Assembly: GCA_021828085.1 (NCBI GenBank)
Contig: JAKATE010000009.1
Span: 1-25,172, forward strand
DNA length: 25,172 nt
Direction: 5' to 3'
Source: Thermoplasmata archaeon
GTDB taxonomy: Archaea > Thermoplasmatota > Thermoplasmata > Lutacidiplasmatales > UBA184
The notes under the pieces were generated by a model. That model did no database searches and was not told where the DNA came from. It saw only the letters and a program-made list of their open reading frames with translations. A program made the translations under genes and the position numbers. This document shows positions 19,336 to 25,172 of this stretch, piece by piece; position 1 is the first letter of the stretch; each line of letters begins with the position of its first letter.

Positions 19336-20097
19336 ATGGACCACCGAGACGGAGCCCTGGACATGGGAATCCCCAAACCCTCCATCGAGGAACTGTTGCG
19401 CCACAGCCAGGACCACCGCTGCGACGGGCAGGAGGACTGCGTCACCATCAGTGCCGTCGCCGAGCTCCCCACCCGGTACGGACCGTTCCAGGTGGTCTCC
19501 TTCCACGGCTCCTCCGGGGAGATCGATCACGCCGCCCTGGTCCGCGGGGACGTCCGGGGCAAGGAGAACGTCCCGGTCCGCCTGCACTCCGAGTGCCTGA
19601 CCGGGGAGGCCTTCGGCTCCCTCCGCTGCGATTGCCGCGACCAGCTCGAGCTCTCCCTCCGGGAGCTCGACCGGAGGGACTTCGGGGTCCTGCTCTACCT
19701 CCGGCAGGAGGGGAGGGGCATCGGTTTCGAGAACAAGATCCGCGCCTACCAGCTCCAGGACGCCGGTCTCGACACCGTGGAGGCGAACGAGGCGCTGGGC
19801 TTCCAGGCGGACGAGCGGGACTACCGCGTCGCCGCCCACATGCTCCGGTCGCTGGAGATCGGCTCGATTGTGCTCATGTCGAACAACCCGGCGAAGATCC
19901 GGGACCTGCGGAGCCACGGGATCCACGTCGCCGGTCGCATCCCCCTCGCCATCCCGCCGAACGTCTTCGACGCGCGGTACCTGGAGACCAAGCGGATCAA
20001 GGGCGGTCATCTCCTCCCTCCCGTGGAGCTCGACCTCCTGGACGAGCAGGTCGACGGGCTCCACTGCCGCGACGTCTCTGACACTCCCCCCAGCTGA
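19336..20097 (+). CDS. ribA: GTP cyclohydrolase II
   Basis: It opens GTP to 2,5-diamino-6-ribosylamino-4(3H)-pyrimidinone 5'-phosphate, the first step of riboflavin synthesis. The 253-residue product has the zinc site C87-(x10)-C98-x-C100 in SECLTGEAFGSLRCDC, the GTP-binding RQEGRGIGFENKIRAY (123-138), the NEALGFQADERDYRVAA segment, and SNNPAKIRDL. It is the stand-alone bacterial-type enzyme without a fused DHBP synthase domain; many archaea use the unrelated GTP cyclohydrolase III instead. The N-terminus (about 1-45) is extended and contains C29 and C35, which are not part of the usual site. GGGAG (19325-19329) precedes the ATG; ATG 19363 is an alternative start. Confidence 0.93.
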   Translation: MDHRDGALDMGIPKPSIEELLRHSQDHRCDGQEDCVTISAVAELPTRYGPFQVVSFHGSSGEIDHAALVRGDVRGKENVPVRLHSECLTGEAFGSLRCDCRDQLELSLRELDRRDFGVLLYLRQEGRGIGFENKIRAYQLQDAGLDTVEANEALGFQADERDYRVAAHMLRSLEIGSIVLMSNNPAKIRDLRSHGIHVAGRIPLAIPPNVFDARYLETKRIKGGHLLPPVELDLLDEQVDGLHCRDVSDTPPS

Positions 20098-20145
20098 AAG
20101 GGGCCTCCCCGCTAGCCTATTGGGGGTGGACCGTTCGCCTCCCTC

Positions 20146-20799
20146 GTGAGCGCCCTCTCTTCCCGGGCCTCCCGGGCCGGGGCCTACCTCATTGCCGTCG
20201 GAACCCTCCAGTTCGTCGGCGCCATGGTCGCCGTCCAGCTCGCCTATCCCGGGTACTCGGACTTTAGCAACTACATCAGTGACCTGGGGAACACCTCCAC
20301 CTCCCCCTGGCACCTCGTGTTCAACCTCTCCATCGGGGTCCTCGGCCTCTTCGCCCTCGTCGGTATCGCGGCAGCTTGGGGCTCCTTCCCTCCCGGCGCC
20401 ACACGCGCGGTGGGGCTACCCCTGCTCATGGTGGCCGGGTTCGCCGCGATCCTGGTGGGGCTCTTTCCCGAGAACGTCAACCCGACCGTGCACGGCCTGG
20501 TCTCGTTACTGGTCTTCCTTCCCGGGGGCCTCGCCCTGGTGGTGCTCGGGGTCGGGATGGGGGCGGGAAGCGGCTGGGCCGGCGGTCGGGGGTACTCTTA
20601 CCTCCTCGGGGCGATCACCCTCGCCTCCCTGGCCTTCTTCGTCCCGGACGGTATGACCTCCTCCCCCTGGTACCCCGGGTTCGTGGAGCGCCTCATCGTC
20701 TTCCCGGTCCTCCTCTGGGCGCTCGGGGTGGCGGTCCACCTCCTTCGACTCCCCCGTGACGGGCCTTCCCCTGTCGCCCCAGGCCCTGCCCCGGGATAG
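20146..20799 (+). CDS. DUF998-like polytopic membrane protein
   Basis: The 217-residue product has about six hydrophobic helices. The segment YPGYSDFSNYISDLGN, with TSTSPWHLVFNLSIGV next to it, between the first two helices is characteristic of the DUF998 family, whose function is unknown; the second half has FPENVNPTVHGLVSLLVF with the conserved His in helix 4. GTG 20146 is the start; a weak TATA-like GCCTATTG (20115-20122) is 28 bases upstream. The methyltransferase start lies just after the stop, so the two are probably co-transcribed. Confidence 0.75.
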   Translation: MSALSSRASRAGAYLIAVGTLQFVGAMVAVQLAYPGYSDFSNYISDLGNTSTSPWHLVFNLSIGVLGLFALVGIAAAWGSFPPGATRAVGLPLLMVAGFAAILVGLFPENVNPTVHGLVSLLVFLPGGLALVVLGVGMGAGSGWAGGRGYSYLLGAITLASLAFFVPDGMTSSPWYPGFVERLIVFPVLLWALGVAVHLLRLPRDGPSPVAPGPAPG

Positions 20800-20802
20800 G
20801 AG

Positions 20803-21495
20803 ATGGAGATGGGCGCCCGCTCGGGGAGAGCTAAGCCGGCCCGTCCCTCCCGGCGCACGTCCGGGAGCCCCGCGGCGCACCGTGCGCTCTGGCGGGAGAT
20901 CTACGAGAAGACCCCCCACACCGAGCTTCCCTGGTTCGACGCCGGGCCGAGCCCTCCGGTCGTCCGCGCGGTAGAGGAAGGGTTCCTCTCCCCTCGCTGG
21001 CCCGTGCTGGACATCGGCTGCGGGGCCGGTTCGAACGTGCTCTACCTGCGGCGGAAGGGGTTCGAATGCCACGGGGTGGACATCTCCCCGGGGGCGGTCC
21101 GCGCGGCGAACCACCGCCTGAAGGAGGCGGGTTTCCCCCCCACCGTCCGGGAGGGGGACGCGCTCTCCCTCGGGGGCCGCGCGGGTCGGTTCGGAGGAGC
21201 GATCGACCATGGCTGCTTCCATGTCCTACCGGTCGACCACCGGGAAGCCTACGCGAACGAGATCGCGCGGATCCTCCGCCCCGGGGGGCGCTTCGTGCTC
21301 ACGTGGGTGGCCCGGGAGCACACCGGACCCGTCGGCCCACCCCATCGTCCGTCGCTCGCGGAGATCGCCCAGGCCCTCGAGACGCGTTTCCAGATCCTCC
21401 GGACCGAGTTCCAAGCGGAGTCCGAGGAGACCGGTCCCCCTTTCTACCACGCCTGGCTGACGCTACGCTCGGCTCCCCAGCCCCCGCCCCGCTGA
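20803..21495 (+). CDS. Class I SAM-dependent methyltransferase
   Basis: The 230-residue product has motif I VLDIGCGAGSNVLYL (68-82), the acidic residue D93 in HGVDIS, VREGDALSL as motif III, and the post-motif RILRPGGRFVLTW. The N-terminal segment IYEKTPHTELPWFDAGPSPP resembles methyltransferases of the thiopurine/tellurite-resistance type (Trp-containing entry), so the substrate may be a small molecule such as a thiol, selenium or tellurium compound, but this is uncertain. The start could be 20803 or 20809; the latter has a better-spaced GGAG. It sits behind the DUF998-like gene with almost no gap. Confidence 0.85.
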   Translation: MEMGARSGRAKPARPSRRTSGSPAAHRALWREIYEKTPHTELPWFDAGPSPPVVRAVEEGFLSPRWPVLDIGCGAGSNVLYLRRKGFECHGVDISPGAVRAANHRLKEAGFPPTVREGDALSLGGRAGRFGGAIDHGCFHVLPVDHREAYANEIARILRPGGRFVLTWVAREHTGPVGPPHRPSLAEIAQALETRFQILRTEFQAESEETGPPFYHAWLTLRSAPQPPPR

Positions 21496-21600
21496 GGGGT
21501 CCCCGGGGCCGGGCGAGATCCGGAATCCCACGCAGGGCGGCATCCCTCGAGGGGACGTCGCGTCGGTCGGCGGGTCGCTGGGCTACCGCCGAGGGCAGGA

Positions 21601-22359
21601 TCAAGCGCGTTGCTCTTCTCCCCCGGTCGATCTTCCCCCGTCGACGACGAGGGTCGAGCCCGTGACCCACTCGGCCTCCCGGGAGAGGAGGAAGGAGATG
21701 GCGTGGGCGACCTCCCAGGACCCGGTCTCGATGGTGTCCCGCAGCCGGGGTCGTGGCGCTGGGCCGGGGCGGGCCGTCGGCTCCACGTTGTGGGGCATGT
21801 TCCCCGGCAGGACGGCGTTCACCCGTATCCCGTACGGGCGATAGTCGTGGGCCATCTTCTCGCAAAGCTCGACGAGGGCTCCCTTGGCCGCCCCGTAGGC
21901 CGCTGTGCCCGCCCAGCGGACCGCGCGGGTGGCGGAGACGAAAACCAAGGAACCGCCTCCCTGCTGGATCATGGCCGGGAGGGCGGCGTGCGAGAGGCAG
22001 TAGACCGGACGCAGGTTGTTCGAGAGCCCCTCCTCCCAGTCCCGCTCGGAGGATTCGTGGATGAGAGGGCTCCCCGGCATCCACCCGCCGGCCAGGGCCG
22101 CGACCCCGTCGAGATGCCCGAACTCCCGGATCACCCCCGAGACCAGCGCCTCGGCCTCGGCGAGGTTCTTGAGGTCCGCCACCACGGGTCGAAAGGTCCA
22201 CGACCCGGACTTCGCCGCCGCTTCGAGGCGCGAGAGGCTCTTTTCCTGGCGGGCGGAGGCCACGACGGTGGCTCCCCGGGAGGCGAGCAAGCTCACGAGG
22301 GCGGAGCCCAGACCCGCTCCCGCCCCTCCCACCAGATAGACTCTCTTCCGTTCCTCCAT
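21601..22359 (-). CDS. Short-chain dehydrogenase/reductase
   Basis: The 252-residue classical SDR has a Rossmann glycine motif, GGAGAGLGSAL (11-21, the G-x3-G-x-G pattern), an acidic ADLKN (61-65), NNLRP (114-118) in the usual active-site Asn position, and the catalytic set S142 (VSATRA), Y155 and K159 (TAAYGAAKGAL). The C-terminus has VLPGNMPHN and VTGSTLVVDGG as in 3-oxoacyl-ACP reductase-like members. Cofactor preference (NADP suggested by ASARQEK after beta 2) and substrate are not known. It is transcribed divergently from the dienelactone hydrolase gene and shares a 125-base control region with it. GGTTAAAT (minus strand, 22393-22400) is a possible TATA box, and GAGGG precedes the ATG. 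Confidence 0.9.
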   Translation of the reverse strand: MEERKRVYLVGGAGAGLGSALVSLLASRGATVVASARQEKSLSRLEAAAKSGSWTFRPVVADLKNLAEAEALVSGVIREFGHLDGVAALAGGWMPGSPLIHESSERDWEEGLSNNLRPVYCLSHAALPAMIQQGGGSLVFVSATRAVRWAGTAAYGAAKGALVELCEKMAHDYRPYGIRVNAVLPGNMPHNVEPTARPGPAPRPRLRDTIETGSWEVAHAISFLLSREAEWVTGSTLVVDGGRSTGGEEQRA

Positions 22360-22455
22360 GCCCTCGCCCGCAGGTCCGGAGCCGGAGCTCCGATTTAACC
22401 CGGCCGGCCCCGGGGTCTCGGTCGAGGGGCGTGAGGGAAGCTCCTGCCCTGCAAC

Positions 22456-22463
22456 GGTATGTA
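22456..22463 (+). promoter_or_regulatory. TATA-like box for the dienelactone hydrolase gene
   Basis: GGTATGTA is centred about 25 bases before the ATG at 22485, supporting that start over the in-frame GTG at 22431. Confidence 0.5.
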
Positions 22464-22484
22464 GGAGGGACGGCTCGTTCGGCC

Positions 22485-23291
22485 ATGCGGGAGCAGGACG
22501 TAAGGATCCCGGTGGGGAAGCGCGAGCTCGACTGTTACTTGGCCTATCCTGAGGCGGCCCAGGGAAAGCACCCCGCCGTGGTGGTCATCCACGAGATCTT
22601 CGGCCTGGACGGGCACATCCGGGAGGTCGCCCGCCGCTTCGCGAAGGAAGGGTACGTCGCGGCCGCCCCCAACCTCTTCTCGGGGGAGATCCAGCAGGTC
22701 CTGACCCCCGCGAACATCGCCCTCGCGATGCAGGCCTTCGCGCAGGCGCCCCCGGGCCTGAGAAGGGACCCGTCGAAGCTCGCCGCCTTCGCGGCGGAGC
22801 AACCCCCGGAGCGACGACCCATCCTCCAGATGTTCGGACGGGTCTCGAGCCCGCCGCAGCAGGCGGAGTTTGCGAAGGAGTTGGCGGAGGTCACCCGGTA
22901 CCTCCGGAGTCTGCCGGAGGTGGACGCTCGACGCGTGGGATCGGTGGGATTCTGCTTCGGAGGCGCGATGTCCGTGCGCCTCGCGACCGAAGACCCGGAG
23001 CTCCGAGCCTGCGTCATCTTCTACGGCCAGAATCCCCCGCTCGAGGATGTCCCCAGGATCCAGGCGAGTGTCCTCGGGCTCTACGGGGGAGAGGACCACG
23101 GCATCACCGACACGGTCCCCCAGCTGGACGAGGCGATGAGGAAGGCCGGGAAGAGCTTCGCCCACCACGTCTACCCGGGGGCCCGTCACGCCTTCTTCAA
23201 CGACACGCGGCCGCAGGTCTACCACCCGGAGTCCGCCGCGGACGCCTGGAAGCGGGTGAACGAGTTCTTCCGTTCCGAACTGAAGGGATAG
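22485..23291 (+). CDS. Dienelactone hydrolase family protein
   Basis: The 268-residue product is an alpha/beta-hydrolase of the dienelactone hydrolase (carboxymethylenebutenolidase) type. The nucleophile is C157 in GFCFGG, the acid D204 in GGEDHGIT, and the base H235 in PGARHAFFND; the E37 of VIHEIFGL is the family's modulating Glu. Members open lactone rings in chlorocatechol breakdown, but many have other or unknown ester substrates. A roughly 60-residue insertion with Ala/Pro-rich sequence (about 70-130) makes it longer than the ~236-residue classical enzyme. The start is chosen from the TATA box. It diverges from the SDR gene, and both could serve one oxidative pathway; that is inference. 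Confidence 0.9.
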   Translation: MREQDVRIPVGKRELDCYLAYPEAAQGKHPAVVVIHEIFGLDGHIREVARRFAKEGYVAAAPNLFSGEIQQVLTPANIALAMQAFAQAPPGLRRDPSKLAAFAAEQPPERRPILQMFGRVSSPPQQAEFAKELAEVTRYLRSLPEVDARRVGSVGFCFGGAMSVRLATEDPELRACVIFYGQNPPLEDVPRIQASVLGLYGGEDHGITDTVPQLDEAMRKAGKSFAHHVYPGARHAFFNDTRPQVYHPESAADAWKRVNEFFRSELKG

Positions 23292-23459
23292 GGACACCAC
23301 CCCGCCCGCGCGGCCCGTCGCCTTCCTCGCCCGCCGGGGCACTGGCCCGAGGGGGCAGGCCCGGGTCCGGGGCTCCCGAGGTAGGGTGGCGGGTACGTGC
23401 GGGGAACTCTCCGTTCTATACGGGCCGAGGATTAGGAGAGGATCTCGGAGCCGTCGCTC

Positions 23460-23762
23460 ATGCCGACCGTGGCCCAGGACCGTTCCGCGCCCTCGCGCCC
23501 TCAACGCGGTCTGGGCCGCTCCCTGATCCTGATCGGGGCGATCATCGCGCTCCTCGGCGCGGTCCCAGCCCTCCTCCTCCCCCCGCCGTTGGACGAGTCC
23601 GGGCTGCTGGTGGTCGTCATCGGCCTTGTGCTGGTCATCAACGGGTTCCCACTTTTCTTGACGAGATGGCAGCTGTCCCACAGACTTGGGATCTGCCCCG
23701 CCTGTGGGGCTGACGTGGCGCGGGAGGACCGCTTCTGCCATCAGTGTGGTCGCACCCTCTGA
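23460..23762 (+). CDS. Small membrane protein with C-terminal zinc ribbon
   Basis: The 100-residue product has two membrane helices (about 20-41 and 48-68) and a cytoplasmic tail with a four-cysteine zinc ribbon, CPACG (79-83) and CHQCG (93-97), of the double-zinc-ribbon type often called zinc_ribbon_2. The function is unknown; such ribbons often mediate protein contacts rather than catalysis. A TATA-like CTATACGG (23416-23423) is about 40 bases ahead of the ATG, with GGAGAG in the leader, so it may have a short 5' leader. Confidence 0.75.
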   Translation: MPTVAQDRSAPSRPQRGLGRSLILIGAIIALLGAVPALLLPPPLDESGLLVVVIGLVLVINGFPLFLTRWQLSHRLGICPACGADVAREDRFCHQCGRTL

Positions 23763-23834
23763 TCCACCCCCGTGAACCGGGCGAAAATGGAAGCGCCCGC
23801 CTCCTCCTTTCCCGACCCGGGACGTCGCAACAGC

Positions 23835-23842
23835 CAATAATA
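23835..23842 (+). promoter_or_regulatory. TATA box for the YVTN propeller gene
   Basis: CAATAATA is centred about 27 bases before the ATG at 23866, indicating a leaderless message. Confidence 0.55.
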
Positions 23843-23865
23843 GCCCCCGCTGTGGCGCGGAAGCC

Positions 23866-25172
23866 ATGCTGCGAAGGGGAAGTGGAGAGCGCCGCTCGCA
23901 ATCCAACGTGGGACGAGGACTCTCGGCCTCGCTCCTCGTGGCGGTCCTGCTGTTGGCTGGGGTGGGAACCTGGATCGTTTTCGAACCCCGCCTGGGAATG
24001 CCGACGGGGCGGAGACCGGGCCGGGATCCCCCGGGGCTCGCAGGGGCGGCGGCCCCCTCTCTCCGGAACGCTCTCCCGGGGGTCGGGCAGCTGGGCGTGG
24101 TGGACACCCTCGACCTGTGCACCGACACGCTCCTCCCCGGTGACGCCCCGCCGCTGGACTGCCAGGGCCAGAACCCTTCAGGGGTGGTCTACGACCCCGC
24201 GCAGGGACAGATCTTCGTGAGCCTCCTGGGGTCCGACAATGTGAGCGTGGTGAACGCCACGACGAACGTCGAGTTGGCCAATATCCACGTGGGCGGTGGC
24301 CCCTCCGGCCTGGCGTTCGACAACGCGTCCGGGGAGGTGTACGTCGCCGACTCCAACACTCTGAACGTATCGGTGATCGATGCGGCGACGGAGCGGATCA
24401 GCGCGACGATCCCCGTGGGGAGCTACCCCTCGGCCCTGGTCTTCGACCCGCTCCAGAGCGAGGTCTTCGCGGTGGAGAGCCAAGCCAACCTCCTCGCAGT
24501 GCTCAGCACGTCGACCCACCGGCTCGTCGACAGCATCCCGGTGGGGAACTCGCCGTCGGCCGTGGCCCTCGACCCGGTGAACGATGAGCTGTACGTGGCG
24601 GACCTGGGCGCGGACAACGTGAGCGTGGTCTCCGCCTCCTCGGATTCCGTGGTGGCGACCGTGGGGGTGGGGAGCGCCCCCTCAGCGGTGGCCTACGACG
24701 CGAGCTCCGGGACCATCGTCGTCGCCAACGGAGGGAGCTTCAACAACAGCGTCATCGACCCTTCCACGAACAAGGTCGTGGGCAACTTCCCGGACCACGG
24801 CGTCTACGCGAGCGCCCTGGTCTACGTCCCCGGCCCGGGCGACCTGGTCTCCGTGAACCAGCTCTCCCACGACGTGAGCTTCTTCGACGGGGCGACGGAC
24901 AGCTTCCTGACCAACGTCCCCGTCGGCGTGAACCCCATGGCCGCGGCGCTCGACCCGGCCACGGGGGTGCTCTACGTGGCGGACTTCGACACGAACAACC
25001 TTACCCTGGTGGGGACCTCCGTGCCCGGGGGGGTGGGAAACCTCCCCTTGGGCCTGGACCCCACGACCGCGGCGCTCGATCCGGGGACCGGACAGGTGTT
25101 CCTGTCCATGCCGGGCACGGATAACCTGAGCGTGGTGAGTGCCCGGTCCCTTCGAGCGACCGGGAGCGTCCC
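23866..25172 (+). CDS. Secreted YVTN beta-propeller repeat protein (3' end outside window)
   Basis: The frame is open from the ATG to the window's end, giving at least 435 residues. An N-terminal signal anchor (about 18-40, LSASLLVAVLLLAGVGTWIV) follows an Arg-rich start. After a short Gly/Pro-rich spacer, repeats of about 42 residues begin near 24180. Each runs like SAVALDPVNDELYVADLGAD, then NVSVVSASSDSVVATVGVG, the YVTN pattern of a surface beta-propeller. I see about seven or eight blades before the edge, so more may follow. C102 and C116 (DLCTD and LDCQG, before the first blade) may form a disulfide. Such proteins are common on archaeal surfaces and are thought to serve in binding or as part of the S-layer; the ligand is unknown. 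Confidence 0.9.
   Translation, partial: MLRRGSGERRSQSNVGRGLSASLLVAVLLLAGVGTWIVFEPRLGMPTGRRPGRDPPGLAGAAAPSLRNALPGVGQLGVVDTLDLCTDTLLPGDAPPLDCQGQNPSGVVYDPAQGQIFVSLLGSDNVSVVNATTNVELANIHVGGGPSGLAFDNASGEVYVADSNTLNVSVIDAATERISATIPVGSYPSALVFDPLQSEVFAVESQANLLAVLSTSTHRLVDSIPVGNSPSAVALDPVNDELYVADLGADNVSVVSASSDSVVATVGVGSAPSAVAYDASSGTIVVANGGSFNNSVIDPSTNKVVGNFPDHGVYASALVYVPGPGDLVSVNQLSHDVSFFDGATDSFLTNVPVGVNPMAAALDPATGVLYVADFDTNNLTLVGTSVPGGVGNLPLGLDPTTAALDPGTGQVFLSMPGTDNLSVVSARSLRATGSV

Noticed and set aside
24180..25172. CRISPR or tandem DNA repeat
   Set aside because: The periodicity is about 126 bases and reflects YVTN protein blades with diverged codons, not short direct repeats with spacers.

Overview
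The window looks like a stretch of chromosome from a GC-rich archaeon, most likely a member of the Thermoplasmatota. The domain call rests on several things read directly: TATA-like boxes about 23-30 bases ahead of many start codons with little or no leader, a tRNA-Tyr interrupted after position 37 by an intron with a bulge-helix-bulge motif and lacking an encoded CCA, an archaeal-type UMP kinase, and secreted proteins built as an N- or C-terminal membrane anchor plus repeats (YVTN propeller, long coiled coil). The phylum assignment is inference from gene style, not from a marker tree.

Layout, left to right. (1) 1-2482: the 3' part of a large coiled-coil surface protein, then two small convergent ribbon-helix-helix proteins. 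(2) 2483-8296: a metal-transporter-like membrane protein, then threonine catabolism (tdh, kbl). This locus is split by a DEAD-box RNA helicase gene flanked by two ungapped direct repeats of about 489 bases (3546-4034 and 5726-6214, offset 2180, roughly 92 % identical). The left copy carries the intact transporter end and a broken tdh start; the right copy carries a transporter remnant and the intact tdh. (3) 8398-12839: an FMN-dependent 2-hydroxyacid oxidase/dehydrogenase, tRNA-Tyr, adk and pyrH on the minus strand, then a ROK sugar kinase and ribose-5-phosphate isomerase. (4) 13017-14635: a two-gene unit of a crotonase and a PaaA-like di-iron oxygenase. (5) 15001-17483: a small anchored Ser/Thr-rich protein, a translationally coupled operon of hotdog thioesterase, anchored LEA2-like exoprotein and polytopic membrane protein, and a 71-residue helical protein. 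(6) 17613-25172: 5S rRNA, a DoxX-cupredoxin fusion, GTP cyclohydrolase II, a DUF998-like membrane protein, a SAM methyltransferase, a divergent SDR/dienelactone hydrolase pair, a membrane zinc-ribbon protein, and the start of a secreted YVTN beta-propeller protein that leaves the window.

Metabolically the window suggests a heterotroph: threonine is split to glycine and acetyl-CoA, 2-hydroxyacids are oxidised, CoA-thioesters are hydrated, oxygenated and hydrolysed, and sugars are phosphorylated and fed through ribose phosphates. The di-iron oxygenase, FMN oxidase and cupredoxin fusion point to oxygen-dependent chemistry. No CRISPR array, insertion sequence or prophage was seen. The most distinctive items are the repeat-flanked helicase insertion, the DoxX-cupredoxin fusion, and the lone PaaA-like oxygenase paired with a crotonase.
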